DNA of 64,000 nt from Pseudomonadota bacterium (GTDB lineage Bacteria > Pseudomonadota > Alphaproteobacteria > Dongiales > Dongiaceae): positions 124,001 through 188,000 of the forward strand of contig JACPDN010000002.1 in the NCBI GenBank assembly GCA_016183985.1, in the 5' to 3' direction. Under the pieces are notes generated by a model. That model saw only the letters and a program-made list of their open reading frames with translations. It did no database searches and was not told the DNA's origin. Below, piece by piece: positions 16,720-25,696 of this stretch (its first letter is position 1; each line of letters starts with the position of its first letter). The translations under genes were made by a program, and so were the position numbers.

Positions 16720-17508
16720 TCAGTGGCCGACGAGGTTCTGAATCGGGGCGTGCAGCGTGTTGTTGGTGGCAAGGATTTCGCCCAAGGCGAGGTCGACGGG
16801 TTTGCCCTTCAAATCGCTGATATAGCCGCCGGCTTCCTTGACCAGCAGCAGGCCTGCCGCGATGTCCCAAGGGGAGAGGAATTCCTCCCAGAAGCCCTCA
16901 TAGCGACCGCAGGCCACATAAGCGAGATCGAGGGCCGCGGCGCCAAAGCGGCGGATGCCGGCCGTCTCGCGCATCGCCTTTTCGATCTGGCGCTGGAAGC
17001 GATCGATATGACCATGGCCCCGGAACGGGATGCCGGTCGAGAGCAGGCTCTCATTGAGGTTCTTGCGGCCGGAAACGCGGATGCGGCGGTCATTGAGGAA
17101 CGCGCCGGCACCCTTCTCGGCGTAGAAGAGCTCGTCCTTGATCGGGTCGAAGACGACGCCTGCGGTGATCTCGCCCTTCACCTCGAGCGCGATCGAGATG
17201 CAGAAATGCGGGATGCCGTGCAGGAAGTTCGAGGTGCCGTCGAGCGGATCGACGATCCAGCGGCTCTCAGCATCGGCCCCGGCTTCTTCGCCGCTCTCTT
17301 CCATCAGGAAACCAAAATTGGGACGGCCCTTCTTCAGTTCTTCCTTGATCAGCTTTTCCGCCTTGTGATCGGCCGTGCTGACGAAATCCGCCGGGCCCTT
17401 CTGCGACACCTGCAGCTGTTCGACCTCGCCGAAATCGCGGCGCAAGGACCTTGCGGCCTTATCGGCCGCCTTGCACATGACATTGATGAGGGCAGAGCGG
17501 ATGGCCAT
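16720..17508 (-). CDS. suhB: inositol monophosphatase family protein (SuhB type)
   Basis: This 262-residue cytoplasmic Mg2+-dependent sugar/inositol phosphatase carries the metal sites Met-Glu-Glu-Ser-Gly-Glu near 68, motif A Trp-Ile-Val-Asp-Pro-Leu-Asp-Gly-Thr-Ser-Asn near 84-94 and motif B Trp-Asp-Ile-Ala-Ala-Gly near 213. The length matches SuhB. Substrates in bacteria range from inositol-1-phosphate to fructose-1,6-bisphosphate, and SuhB also has a role in rRNA transcription; which applies here cannot be told. It lies 8 bp downstream of efp on the same strand, a common alphaproteobacterial arrangement. Confidence 0.93.
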   Translation of the reverse strand: MAIRSALINVMCKAADKAARSLRRDFGEVEQLQVSQKGPADFVSTADHKAEKLIKEELKKGRPNFGFLMEESGEEAGADAESRWIVDPLDGTSNFLHGIPHFCISIALEVKGEITAGVVFDPIKDELFYAEKGAGAFLNDRRIRVSGRKNLNESLLSTGIPFRGHGHIDRFQRQIEKAMRETAGIRRFGAAALDLAYVACGRYEGFWEEFLSPWDIAAGLLLVKEAGGYISDLKGKPVDLALGEILATNNTLHAPIQNLVGH

Positions 17509-17516
17509 GTGTCAGA

Positions 17517-18083
17517 TCAGTCCTTCGCCCGTTCCATGTATTCGGAATCGGCGGTGCGGACCACGATCTTGGTCCCCGAGCCGACATGCGGCGGAACCAT
17601 CACGCGGACACCGTTCTCGAGCACAGCCGGCTTGTAGGAGGATGAGGCCGTCTGGCCCTTCACCACGGCATCCGCCTCGACGATGAGGCAGACGACAGTT
17701 TCGGGGAGGGTCACGGAGATCGGCGAGCCTTCATAGCTTTCGACCGTCACCACCATGCCTTCGGTGAGATACACCGCCGGCTCGCCGATCATGTCGGCAT
17801 TCAGCGTCAGCTGCTCGAAGGTGTTGCTGTCCATGAAGGTGTAGTCGTCGCCTGCGGAGAACAGGAACTGGTACTCATGCTCGTCGAGGCGGACGCGGTC
17901 GACGATATCGGCCGAGCGGAAGCGCTCGTTGAGCTTCGTGCCGTCGCGGATGTCCTTCAACTCGACCTGCAGGAAGGCGCCGCCCTTGCCCGGCTTCACA
18001 TGCTGGGTCTTCACGGCGCGCCAGAGGCGGCCCTGGTGTTCGATGATGTTGCCCGGGCGAATGGCATTGCCGTTGATCTTCAT
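17517..18083 (-). CDS. efp: translation elongation factor P
   Basis: EF-P binds ribosomes stalled on proline stretches and promotes peptide-bond formation. It has 188 residues, the normal length, with KOW, OB1 and OB2 domains. The loop that reaches the peptidyl-transferase centre reads His-Val-Lys-Pro-Gly-Lys33-Gly-Gly-Ala; Lys33 corresponds to the residue that is beta-lysylated in enterobacteria. The EF-P signature is present near 150-170 (Ala-Asp-Ala-Val-Val-Lys-Gly-Gln-Thr). I saw no epmA or epmB gene in the window. The ATG at 18083 fits the family N-terminus (Met-Lys-Ile-Asn-Gly). Confidence 0.97.
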   Translation of the reverse strand: MKINGNAIRPGNIIEHQGRLWRAVKTQHVKPGKGGAFLQVELKDIRDGTKLNERFRSADIVDRVRLDEHEYQFLFSAGDDYTFMDSNTFEQLTLNADMIGEPAVYLTEGMVVTVESYEGSPISVTLPETVVCLIVEADAVVKGQTASSSYKPAVLENGVRVMVPPHVGSGTKIVVRTADSEYMERAKD

Positions 18084-18205
18084 GGCGTCAACCTGATCAG
18101 TCTTTTGAAATGTTTGTCTGGGAAAGCGCGCGGTTTCTAGCAGGAAGCCTTGGGATAGTAAACCAGGCGCGGCGGTGGCCTCTATCTGGCTGATCGATAA
18201 CGGTT

Positions 18206-18445
18206 TTACGCCTTGCCAAGATTCTGGAGCCGTTCGATCCACTCCTCGATCGAGGGATGGTCGGCAAAGGGAGCGTTGGGTTTGCTGGCAAATTCCTTCA
18301 CCGGATTGACGATGAAGATGTGCTGGATGGCGCGGTTGCCGATCTCCGGGCCCATGGCATGGCCGGCGAGGGCGCTCCGGGCGCCCGCCAGGAACGCGCG
18401 CTGCCGGGAGGCGGCAAAACCCGCTTTAGCGGCAATTAGGGGCAA
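18206..18445 (-). pseudogene. C-terminal remnant of an M48 (HtpX-type) metalloprotease
   Basis: The frame encodes about 79 residues. The last 45 ([13 protein letters not shown], then [14 protein letters not shown]) resemble the C-terminus of HtpX/M48 peptidases, where a Met-Phe-Ile-Val-Asn-Pro-Leu and Phe-Ser-Thr-His-Pro-Pro-x-Glu-x-Arg-Ile-x-x-Leu pattern ends the protein. The zinc motif His-Glu-x-x-His and the membrane segments are absent. No matching sequence continues upstream before recA. I read it as a decayed fragment; a small expressed protein is an alternative. Confidence 0.45.
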
Positions 18446-18573
18446 TCAGTGATCATATACCGATTCGTGGCCTCGGCATTGCTGGTGGTTGCGCGTATGG
18501 GGCGGGTGGGTTGTGTCAGGTAAGATGCCTCGCACACTATATCTAGCTGAAAAATAACAAAATTCCGGCAATC

Positions 18574-18620
18574 GTTCTCTTTTCGATCTAAATCCTTTAC
18601 AGTTGGAACAAAGGATGTAC
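18574..18620. promoter_or_regulatory. candidate LexA-type sites upstream of recA
   Basis: Alphaproteobacterial LexA binds GTTC-N7-GTTC (or its complement GAAC-N7-GAAC). Two near matches precede recA: GTTC-N7-GATC at 18574-18588 and GAAC-N7-GTAC at 18606-18620, each with one mismatch. They lie 70-115 bp before the ATG, where recA SOS boxes are usually found. SOS control of recA is expected; which site is used is uncertain. Confidence 0.35.
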
Positions 18621-18687
18621 ATATAGCCTCATTCGGCGCCGAATTGTCACTGCTCCGGTGCTGTGATCTAAGGTGGGAGAGACGCTT

Positions 18688-19770
18688 ATGTCGCAGAACG
18701 TTGTGCGGATTACGGACAGGGACGGCAAGGACAATATGGATAAGAACAAGGCATTGGATGCGGCGCTGTCGCAGATCGAGCGCGCCTTCGGCAAGGGCTC
18801 GATCATGCGCCTGGGCTCCAACGAGCAGGCGGTTGAAACCGAAGTCGTTTCAACAGGTTCGCTGGGTCTGGATATCGCGCTTGGCATCGGCGGCCTGCCG
18901 CGCGGCCGTATCGTCGAGATCTATGGGCCGGAAAGCTCTGGTAAGACGACTCTCGCCCTTCAGGTTTGCGCCGAAGCCCAGAAGGCTGGCGGCACCTGCG
19001 CTTATGTCGATGCCGAACACGCGCTCGACCCCTCTTATGCGACCAAGCTCGGCGTCAATGTCGGCGACCTCCTGGTGTCGCAGCCCGATGCCGGTGAACA
19101 AGCCCTCGAAATCGCCGATACGCTGGTGCGCTCCGGCGCCATCGACATCCTGGTCATCGATTCTGTGGCGGCCCTGGTGCCGCGCGCCGAACTTGAAGGC
19201 GAAATGGGCGACAGCCATGTCGGTCTCCATGCCCGTTTGATGAGCCAGGCGTTGCGCAAGCTCACCGGCTCGATCAGCCGCTCCAAGACGATGGTCATCT
19301 TCATCAACCAGATCCGCATGAAGATCGGCGTCATGTTCGGCAATCCGGAAACGACCACCGGCGGCAATGCACTCAAATTCTATGCGTCGGTCCGCCTGGA
19401 TATCCGCCGCATCGGCGCGATCAAGGACAAGGAAACCGTGGTCGGAAACCAGACCAAGGTGAAGGTGGTCAAGAACAAGCTGGCGCCGCCGTTCCGTGTC
19501 GTCGAATTCGACATCATGTATGGCGAAGGCATCTCCAAGATGGGCGAACTCATCGATCTCGGCGTCGCCGCCGGGGTGGTGGAAAAATCCGGTGCCTGGT
19601 TCTCCTATAGCGGCCAACGCATCGGCCAGGGCCGCGAGAATGCCAAGACCTTCCTGCGCGAGAATGGCGCGATGGCCAAGGAAATCGAGCAGAAGATCCG
19701 CGCCAATGCGGGTCTCGTTGCTGGCGCCATGATGGATGCCGGTGGCGAAAAGGACACTTCCGAGGATTAA
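18688..19770 (+). CDS. recA: recombinase RecA
   Basis: RecA forms filaments on single-stranded DNA, catalyses strand exchange and stimulates LexA self-cleavage. It has 360 residues. Walker A is Gly-Pro-Glu-Ser-Ser-Gly-Lys-Thr-Thr near 75-83, Walker B is Ile-Leu-Val-Ile-Asp-Ser near 152-157, and the L2 loop includes [14 protein letters not shown]. The C-terminal tail is acidic (Lys-Asp-Thr-Ser-Glu-Asp). The ATG at 18688 has GGGAGAG 6 nt upstream; a GTG at 18673 is less likely. A strong terminator follows, so it is probably monocistronic. Confidence 0.98.
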   Translation: MSQNVVRITDRDGKDNMDKNKALDAALSQIERAFGKGSIMRLGSNEQAVETEVVSTGSLGLDIALGIGGLPRGRIVEIYGPESSGKTTLALQVCAEAQKAGGTCAYVDAEHALDPSYATKLGVNVGDLLVSQPDAGEQALEIADTLVRSGAIDILVIDSVAALVPRAELEGEMGDSHVGLHARLMSQALRKLTGSISRSKTMVIFINQIRMKIGVMFGNPETTTGGNALKFYASVRLDIRRIGAIKDKETVVGNQTKVKVVKNKLAPPFRVVEFDIMYGEGISKMGELIDLGVAAGVVEKSGAWFSYSGQRIGQGRENAKTFLRENGAMAKEIEQKIRANAGLVAGAMMDAGGEKDTSED

Positions 19771-19816
19771 GACTTTCGCACCGCGTTAGATCGCGGTGCT
19801 CATGCTTCTCTCCGGC

Positions 19817-19867
19817 AAACGCGCCGATCCGGGTTCACGCCCAGGTCCGGCGCGTTTCGTCGTTTTG
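19817..19867 (+). terminator. Rho-independent terminator of recA
   Basis: A perfect 10-bp stem, AAACGCGCCG / CGGCGCGTTT (19817-19826 and 19848-19857), with a 21-nt loop, is followed by CGTCGTTTT. A second hairpin (CACCGCG / CGCGGTG, 19779-19798) sits just before it, after the recA stop. Confidence 0.75.
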
Positions 19868-20093
19868 AGAGATCGCTACAGAAAATGTAGCGGGCTATCA
19901 TTTCATCGATTTCCTCTTACCTGCACAACAATGTCCAAGTTCGATGCAGCCGATCTCCGAAAGCGAGGTGGGTCGCGTGATCCTGCGCACAAATCGGCAG
20001 TGGCAGCGGTTCGACGCTCTTGCCGCAAGCCGCTGCCATCCCACGTCACCAGCGCTCGTCAATCCTGACGGTACACCTTCACAGGAGGTTTCC

Positions 20094-21041
20094 ATGGATT
20101 CGATCGCTCCCCGTCTCAAGAAGATTGCCAAGTCCCGCGCCGATCATCAGATCACCCAACAGCGTTTTGCCGGGCCGTCCGTGCGCACCACGCAGAAGGC
20201 CACGGCCAAATTACTGACCAAAGCCATCCCCGATCTTGGCAACCAGGCAAAATCCTTCGAAAACATCCTCAACAAGCACAAGGCCCAGAGCAATGTGGCG
20301 CTGAAAAAGGCGCGGCAAGCGGCGATCAAGGATTCGCGCGGGCAGAAGGCCGCGCTGGCAGCCCTCATCGCCCGCAAGGCGAAGGCCTTTGAACTTCTGG
20401 CTCAGCCGGTCGTCAACGTGCCGTCGACACAGTATCATCTGCTCAACACGCCGTTCGAAATCAGCAGTTCCGCCGGCATGCCGCTGAGCAGTTCCTCCAT
20501 CGTACCGTCCAGCAGCTTTGCCAAGTTCACATTGCATGTTTCCGACGGATATGATGGCTTGAACACTGCAAGCTTCAAATATGTCTGGGTCAATCCGTTC
20601 GATAGATATGTGGTCGTCAATGTGCACGGCTATATCGTGTTCCGCGGCCATTGCTATTGGGGTGCTGACGGTGGCTTCTTCGGCGGGGATCGCTATGTGC
20701 GTCTCCAGATCGACGGCAAGCTGGAGTTGTTCGACTGGTCCAACCCCGATCCGATCAGCATACCTGTAGCAGCGAGCTATCAATCGGCCAATGTGCTGAC
20801 GGCCGAGGAGGATCAGGGCGGGTGGTGGGATGTTGGCGCCGTCGGTGCGCAGGATATCTTCCGCGGCTACGACCTCTCTCACGAACTGCTGGTCGTGCCG
20901 CCACGCGCGACCATGGGTTTCGTGATGACGGCGGCCATCGATTGCAAGACTGGCGACGATAGCGGCCTTGTCGATATCGACTTTGCCAGCGGCAATTTCC
21001 AGGTATCGAGCCCGGCCGTGCTGTTGGCGATCGTGAGCTAA
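20094..21041 (+). CDS. unrecognised 315-residue protein
   Basis: I do not recognise this protein. The ATG at 20094 is chosen for its strong AGGAGG (20083-20088), although the frame stays open 150 nt upstream. Residues 1-110 are basic and helical, rich in Lys, Ala and Gln. A Ser-rich segment follows near 125-145 (Ser-Ser-Ala-Gly-Met-Pro-Leu-Ser-Ser-Ser-Ser). Residues 145-315 look beta-rich with many aromatics (Tyr-Val-Trp-Val-Asn-Pro, Gly-Tyr-Ile-Val-Phe-Arg-Gly-His-Cys-Tyr-Trp-Gly, Gln-Gly-Gly-Trp-Trp-Asp-Val). No signal peptide or TM is visible. A carbohydrate-binding or structural role is only a guess. It stands alone between the recA terminator and mobA. Confidence 0.8.
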   Translation: MDSIAPRLKKIAKSRADHQITQQRFAGPSVRTTQKATAKLLTKAIPDLGNQAKSFENILNKHKAQSNVALKKARQAAIKDSRGQKAALAALIARKAKAFELLAQPVVNVPSTQYHLLNTPFEISSSAGMPLSSSSIVPSSSFAKFTLHVSDGYDGLNTASFKYVWVNPFDRYVVVNVHGYIVFRGHCYWGADGGFFGGDRYVRLQIDGKLELFDWSNPDPISIPVAASYQSANVLTAEEDQGGWWDVGAVGAQDIFRGYDLSHELLVVPPRATMGFVMTAAIDCKTGDDSGLVDIDFASGNFQVSSPAVLLAIVS

Positions 21042-21108
21042 AGGGCCCGGTTACAGAAACGCCTGCGGAGAATCCCAGTCGGCGCGGCGGCATGCTAAGG
21101 TGCCCGGC

Positions 21109-21765
21109 ATGACAGCCGCGCCGACCGAACCATTGCAGATTCCGGCCATCCTTCTCGCTGGCGGAAAGGCCTCCCGTATGGGCGGCGGCGACAAATGCCT
21201 GCGCCTGCTGGCGGGCCGGCCGCTTCTCAATCACGTCATTCAGCGCCTGAAACCCCAGGTGCGCGAGATGGTGATCAATGCCAATGGCGATTTCAGCCGA
21301 TTTGCCAAATTCGGCCTCGCCGTCGTGCCGGACGAAGTCGGCGGTCAGCCCGGCCCGCTCGCCGGCATTCTCGCCGGCCTCGATTGGGCGGCGGTCCAAA
21401 GGCCGGGGCTTGAATGCATCTTAAGCGTTTCGACGGACTGCCCCTTCTTGCCGCTCGATCTCGTGGCACGGCTGAAAGAGGCATTGCAAGGTGGCGCCCA
21501 GATCGCCATCGCCGCCAGCAATGGCCGGCCCCATCCCGTGATCGGCTTGTGGCGGGTTGCCCTGCGCAAGGATCTGCGCCGGGCGCTGGGCCTGGAAAAT
21601 CTGCGCAAAGTCGAGGCCTTCTGTGACCGCCATCGCACCAAGACGGTAAACTTCCCTGGCGTCGTGAACCTTCCAGGCGGCGCCGCCGACCCTTTCTTCA
21701 ATGCCAACACACCCGAAGATATGGCGCTGGCCGAGAGCCTCCTTAAAGCGCCGATCGGCGGGTGA
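21109..21765 (+). CDS. mobA: molybdenum cofactor guanylyltransferase
   Basis: MobA transfers GMP from GTP to molybdopterin to make the guanine dinucleotide cofactor. It has 218 residues. The nucleotide-binding motif Leu-Ala-Gly-Gly-Lys-Ala-Ser-Arg-Met-Gly-Gly-Gly-Asp-Lys near 18-31 is complete, and the second motif Val-Ser-Thr-Asp-Cys-Pro-Phe-Leu-Pro near 105-113 carries the metal-binding aspartate. The ATG at 21109 has AGG 8 nt upstream; a GTG at 21100 is less likely. No other molybdenum-cofactor gene is in the window. Confidence 0.93.
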   Translation: MTAAPTEPLQIPAILLAGGKASRMGGGDKCLRLLAGRPLLNHVIQRLKPQVREMVINANGDFSRFAKFGLAVVPDEVGGQPGPLAGILAGLDWAAVQRPGLECILSVSTDCPFLPLDLVARLKEALQGGAQIAIAASNGRPHPVIGLWRVALRKDLRRALGLENLRKVEAFCDRHRTKTVNFPGVVNLPGGAADPFFNANTPEDMALAESLLKAPIGG

Positions 21766-21776
21766 CTTTCGTCATC

Positions 21777-21846
21777 GCCCCAGGGAAATTGCCACAGGGA
21801 AATCGCCCCAGGGAAATCGCCTCGGGGAAATCGCCACAGGGAAGAC
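21777..21846 (+). repeat. five tandem 14-nt units before a secreted-protein gene
   Basis: Five consecutive 14-nt units of the form GCCACAGGGAAATC (variants GCCCC, GCCTCG; the last ends GAAGAC) run from just after mobA to 6 nt before the GTG start at 21853. Each unit contains AGGGA or GGGGA, a Shine-Dalgarno-like core. The last copy is positioned to act as the ribosome-binding site. Copy-number change would alter the leader and the number of potential ribosome-binding sites. Confidence 0.85.
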
Positions 21847-21852
21847 GCCATC

Positions 21853-23238
21853 GTGATCCATATCCTCGCCATCTCCGCTCATCGCCCGCGCCAGCTTCTT
21901 GCCGGTACGACCTTCGCTCTCATCGCGCTGGCCGCGCCACACCTGGCGCGTGCCGAGGAACTGACAGCGGCGGAAAAGAAGATCATCTGCGCCGACCGGC
22001 CGACCTGCCAGGTGACGCAGGTGACTGCCGCCGGCAAAGGCGCCAAGGGCGAGAAGCTTCGCGTCGCCGATCTGGTTTTCGGCCTTGCCGACATCCCGGA
22101 CTATTTCCCGCAGGAAGGCTGCCACTCCACCGAGGAATCGCTCGAGAATATGGACAAGGTGGATGGCGGGCGCGAGATATGGCTGCTGGCAGATGATGCA
22201 AGACCTGTGAAGCTGCTGCCGCTCTGCAATGACGGCTATGGCTCGGCGATGATGGGTTATGACGACATCGAGATCGGCGACAACCGTCTCACGCATACGC
22301 AGTCGGGCGGATCGGCCTGGCGCTGGGACACGGCAACAACCTTTCAACTATCGCCACTCGCCCTCGTCGGTGAAAGCAATTGCTCCTATCACAACGCGGC
22401 ACCTGAGACCGGTGAGTTGACGGTGGTCGACCGCCGCACACTGGAAGCGCGCGCCTATGCGCCGGCGCCGCGCAAGGATTGGTCGGAAGCGGAGATCGGC
22501 TGCCCGGTCGTGACCCCCGATTTCGCCAAGCCGCTCGACCCGCAGCCCGAGGCCGATGTCGTGGCGGGCTATGCCGTGCCGATGCCTTTCGATGTCGATC
22601 CGTCGCCGCTTCCGGAAGGAACGACGCTCGGTACTTGCGGCCTGGTCGTGAGAAGCGATGGCAGCAAAGGTTTCCTGATCTATGGCAAAGCTGCGGCCAC
22701 AAGCGACGCCGCCGAAATGCGGGTCATCGCCGAGACCGGCAAGTCGCTTCTCATTCAGGTCCGCGATCCGCTGGCGGTAGCCGCGATGAAGGCCGGCGCT
22801 GGTGCTTCCTGGATCAAGCAGCCCCATGTCGAAATCTGGACGGCTGCCGAAGGCGCGCTACCGGAGAGTGATTCCGAACAGGTGCCGGAGAAGCAGTATT
22901 TCCAGCACGGCATCGGCCTTGATGGCAGTGTCAATGTCGGCGCTGGCAAGCCTGCGGCCCTGCCCAAGGTCGTGAGCTGGCAGGCCAAGGACGAAGAAGG
23001 CCGCGATATCACCGTCCTGCGCGTCTCGTGGGAAGACGAAGCGGCCCTGATCTACGGCCTCGGCGTGGTCTATTCGCAGGCTGAAGGCGGCAAGCAGGTG
23101 CGTCTCGTTGCCACGGCGCCTATCAAAAAGAACAAGCCCCTGTACTTGCCCGGCATCTGGCACAACAGCCAGGATGAATCCGGCGCGCCCGGCGGTGCCT
23201 GCGAGTTCTCAGGCGACAGCCATCAGCTCGATCTCTAA
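21853..23238 (+). CDS. unrecognised secreted protein, 461 residues
   Basis: I do not recognise the family. The GTG at 21853 gives a long signal peptide (about 1-34, hydrophobic core Leu-Ala-Gly-Thr-Thr-Phe-Ala-Leu-Ile-Ala-Leu-Ala, ending Ala-Arg-Ala). The mature protein is acidic and beta-rich, with scattered cysteines (two near 46-52, others near 91, 126, 181, 220, 258 and 448) that could form disulfides. It repeatedly has the look of a periplasmic beta-sandwich (Trp-Arg-Trp-Asp-Thr-Ala-Thr, Val-Val-Ser-Trp-Gln-Ala-Lys). There is no catalytic motif. The 14-nt tandem repeat forms its leader. It could be cotranscribed with mobA (87-bp gap), but the two need not be related in function. Confidence 0.82.
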   Translation: MIHILAISAHRPRQLLAGTTFALIALAAPHLARAEELTAAEKKIICADRPTCQVTQVTAAGKGAKGEKLRVADLVFGLADIPDYFPQEGCHSTEESLENMDKVDGGREIWLLADDARPVKLLPLCNDGYGSAMMGYDDIEIGDNRLTHTQSGGSAWRWDTATTFQLSPLALVGESNCSYHNAAPETGELTVVDRRTLEARAYAPAPRKDWSEAEIGCPVVTPDFAKPLDPQPEADVVAGYAVPMPFDVDPSPLPEGTTLGTCGLVVRSDGSKGFLIYGKAAATSDAAEMRVIAETGKSLLIQVRDPLAVAAMKAGAGASWIKQPHVEIWTAAEGALPESDSEQVPEKQYFQHGIGLDGSVNVGAGKPAALPKVVSWQAKDEEGRDITVLRVSWEDEAALIYGLGVVYSQAEGGKQVRLVATAPIKKNKPLYLPGIWHNSQDESGAPGGACEFSGDSHQLDL

Positions 23239-23381
23239 CACCCGGCTGCCAAAGGCCTATTGCCAGCCCTATCGTTATGTGGACGGCCCGGCCCAGCGCA
23301 GCACGAAGACGCCGCCGCGGAACGGCCGCGAGCCTACGGTGCGGAGACGCACAAGCCAGCCGCTTCAAACCATTGATCCTA

Positions 23382-23396
23382 TTAACTGAGCATTAA
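23382..23396. promoter_or_regulatory. candidate CtrA site upstream of the chemoreceptor gene
   Basis: TTAA-CTGAGCA-TTAA is an exact TTAA-N7-TTAA match to the alphaproteobacterial CtrA consensus, in an AT-rich stretch 46 bp before the chemoreceptor ATG. CtrA often controls motility and chemotaxis genes in this class. Confidence 0.5.
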
Positions 23397-23441
23397 GTAT
23401 CTCGGCGCATGGTTCCCGTTAGCGGACAACGGGGAGAGATC

Positions 23442-25616
23442 ATGTCTGGAGCTTCAAAATCGGGTCGTCTTGGCCTGCGCGCGCGCGTCATGCTGTCGGG
23501 CATCGCCGTGCTGCTGGTGGGCATCCTGGGTGCTGGCGGCGTTGCCGCTTGGATGGCCTATGACCAGGCCAAGAGCGACGCTGCTGCCAACCTGAAGGCC
23601 ATCGCGACCGGCACTGGCCGACAGGTAACCAGCTTCATCCAGTCCGCCGTTGACGTCGCGGAAACCGAAGCGCGATTGATGGAGGGCGCCAAGGCAGGCC
23701 AGATGCCGCGCAGCTTCATCAGATCGCTGGCCGTCTCGGTCATTGGCGCGCATCCGGAATTCGTCGGTACCACCGTCGCATTCGAGCCCAACGGCTATGA
23801 CGACGACGCGCCCTTTGCCGGCAAGAAGCCGGCGACGGATGCCGATGGTAATTATGTTCCTGTCTACGTCGACAGCATGACTAGCGAGGCACCTGAGCAG
23901 GATGAAACTGGGCGTTTCGTACCCTATTACTATAACACCTCCGACAAGGGCGTTGCGATCGTTCCGCTCATTATGACGCTCGAGGCAAGCATCCAGGGTT
24001 GGTATATCGACCCTCTACAGGCCAAGCGCACCATGCTGACACCGCCCTATATCTATCCGGTCGAGAATGTCGATGTCCTGATGTCGACTATCAGCGTACC
24101 GATGATGCATGAGGGCAAGGCTTTCGGCATTGCAACGATCGATATGCCGCTCACCAAGGTGACCGAAACATTGGCAGCAATCAAACCGATGGGCGACGGC
24201 CAGGTTCTATTGCTGAGCCATGACGGCCTCTGGGCGGCCAATCCCGATGCGGAGCGTATCGGCCAGCCGATCGGCAAGACCAAAGATGGTGATTTTGCGG
24301 GCGAGGCGGATCTGAAGTCGATGTATGAATCCTACCTTGCCGGCAAATCGACCGAGCCGGTGATGCAGATGGATGCCAGCGGTGAGCATTTCGTGGTCTT
24401 CGCTCCGATCAGCTTCCGTGGACCCACTGAGGTTTGGACGCTCGTGCTGCAGGTACCGGTGGCGACAGTTCTGAAGGACGCCAATGAACTCATATACACG
24501 CTGCTCGTCATTGTAGCGGCGGCCTTAATTCTCGGCGCGCTGATGTTCGCCTGGGTTGGCAACCGCATCGCCAAGCCGATCGTGGCGTTGGCCAAAGTTA
24601 CCAGCGACGTCGCGCAAGGCAATTTCACCGCCGAGGTGAAGGGCGTCGAGCGTGGTGACGAGATCGGTGAGCTTGCCCGCTCGGTCGAGGTCTTGAAACA
24701 TGGCCAGCAAGACAAGATGCGGCTCGAGGAAGAGCAGAAACTCGCTGCCGAACGTGCCGAGGTCGAAAAACGCACGGCCATGAAGGCGCTGGCCGATGGC
24801 TTCGAGCGGTCCGTGAAGAGCGTCGTCGATAGTGTGACGAGCTCCGCCCAGCAGTTGCAGAAGCATGCGCAGTCGATGTCCGAGGTCGCGGAAGGGGCGA
24901 CACATCGGATCGGCGAGGCATCGGGTGCTACCGACAATGCCTCCGGCAGCGTCGATGCCGTGGCGGCGGCGGCGGAACAGCTTTCCGCTTCGATCAGCGA
25001 GATCAGTCGCCAGGTCGCGAGCTCATCCGACGTTGCCCGTGCCGCGGTGGGCGAAATCGGGCGCGCCAACGATACGATGAAGAATCTGGTCGTCGTCTCG
25101 GAACGCATCGGCGAGGTGGTGAAGCTCATCACCGCCATTGCCGAGCAGACCAATCTTCTTGCTCTCAACGCCACCATCGAAGCGGCGCGGGCGGGTGAAG
25201 CCGGCAAGGGCTTTGCCGTCGTCGCCAATGAGGTGAAGGCGCTGGCCAGCCAGACCACCAAGGCGACGGAAGGAATCTCGGTCGAAATCCAGGCGATCCA
25301 GAGCTCGACGGACAATGTGGCCAAAGCCATGGCCACCGTGACCAGCACGATCGAGCGTATCGACGAAATCTCCAGCTCGATCGCCGCAGCCGTTGAAGAA
25401 CAATCGGCTGCCACGCGCGAAATCTCGACCAATGCCCAGCAGGCATCGACCGGTACGCAATCGGTGCGTCAGAACATCGATGGTGTGGAGACAGCCGTGC
25501 GCTCGGCCAGTGATACCGCCGCAGGGGTATTGAACGCAGCCGAGATGATGGCCGAACAGGCGAAGTCCCTCAACCGCGAGGTCGAAAGCTTCATCGCCGA
25601 GGTACGTGCCAGCTAA
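23442..25616 (+). CDS. methyl-accepting chemotaxis protein with dCache sensor
   Basis: This 724-residue transmembrane chemoreceptor has TM1 at about 12-36, a periplasmic double-Cache domain (about 40-345, with Phe-Glu-Pro-Asn-Gly-Tyr-Asp-Asp-Asp and Gly-Ile-Ala-Thr-Ile-Asp), TM2 at about 351-374, HAMP at about 375-428 and the signalling domain at about 460-724. The hairpin tip motif is intact ([12 protein letters not shown] with Glu-Ala-Gly-Lys-Gly-Phe-Ala-Val-Val). There is no C-terminal CheR-binding pentapeptide. The ATG at 23442 follows GGGGAGAG. No che genes are adjacent, so it is an orphan receptor. A candidate CtrA site precedes it and a lipoprotein with a similar sensor domain follows. 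Confidence 0.95.
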   Translation: MSGASKSGRLGLRARVMLSGIAVLLVGILGAGGVAAWMAYDQAKSDAAANLKAIATGTGRQVTSFIQSAVDVAETEARLMEGAKAGQMPRSFIRSLAVSVIGAHPEFVGTTVAFEPNGYDDDAPFAGKKPATDADGNYVPVYVDSMTSEAPEQDETGRFVPYYYNTSDKGVAIVPLIMTLEASIQGWYIDPLQAKRTMLTPPYIYPVENVDVLMSTISVPMMHEGKAFGIATIDMPLTKVTETLAAIKPMGDGQVLLLSHDGLWAANPDAERIGQPIGKTKDGDFAGEADLKSMYESYLAGKSTEPVMQMDASGEHFVVFAPISFRGPTEVWTLVLQVPVATVLKDANELIYTLLVIVAAALILGALMFAWVGNRIAKPIVALAKVTSDVAQGNFTAEVKGVERGDEIGELARSVEVLKHGQQDKMRLEEEQKLAAERAEVEKRTAMKALADGFERSVKSVVDSVTSSAQQLQKHAQSMSEVAEGATHRIGEASGATDNASGSVDAVAAAAEQLSASISEISRQVASSSDVARAAVGEIGRANDTMKNLVVVSERIGEVVKLITAIAEQTNLLALNATIEAARAGEAGKGFAVVANEVKALASQTTKATEGISVEIQAIQSSTDNVAKAMATVTSTIERIDEISSSIAAAVEEQSAATREISTNAQQASTGTQSVRQNIDGVETAVRSASDTAAGVLNAAEMMAEQAKSLNREVESFIAEVRAS

Positions 25617-25626
25617 TATGCTGCAT

Positions 25627-25658
25627 CTGCTGCCGAGTAGTCGATCGCTCGGCAGCAG
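25627..25658 (+). terminator. hairpin after the chemoreceptor gene
   Basis: A perfect 11-bp stem, CTGCTGCCGAG / CTCGGCAGCAG, with a 10-nt loop begins 10 bp past the chemoreceptor stop. The T-run downstream is weak (TTATCATTTTC about 10 nt later), so it may be a partial terminator or an RNA-stabilising hairpin before the lipoprotein gene. Confidence 0.55.
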
Positions 25659-25696
25659 ATCGTCGCCAATTATCATTTTCACGATATGGAATCCCC

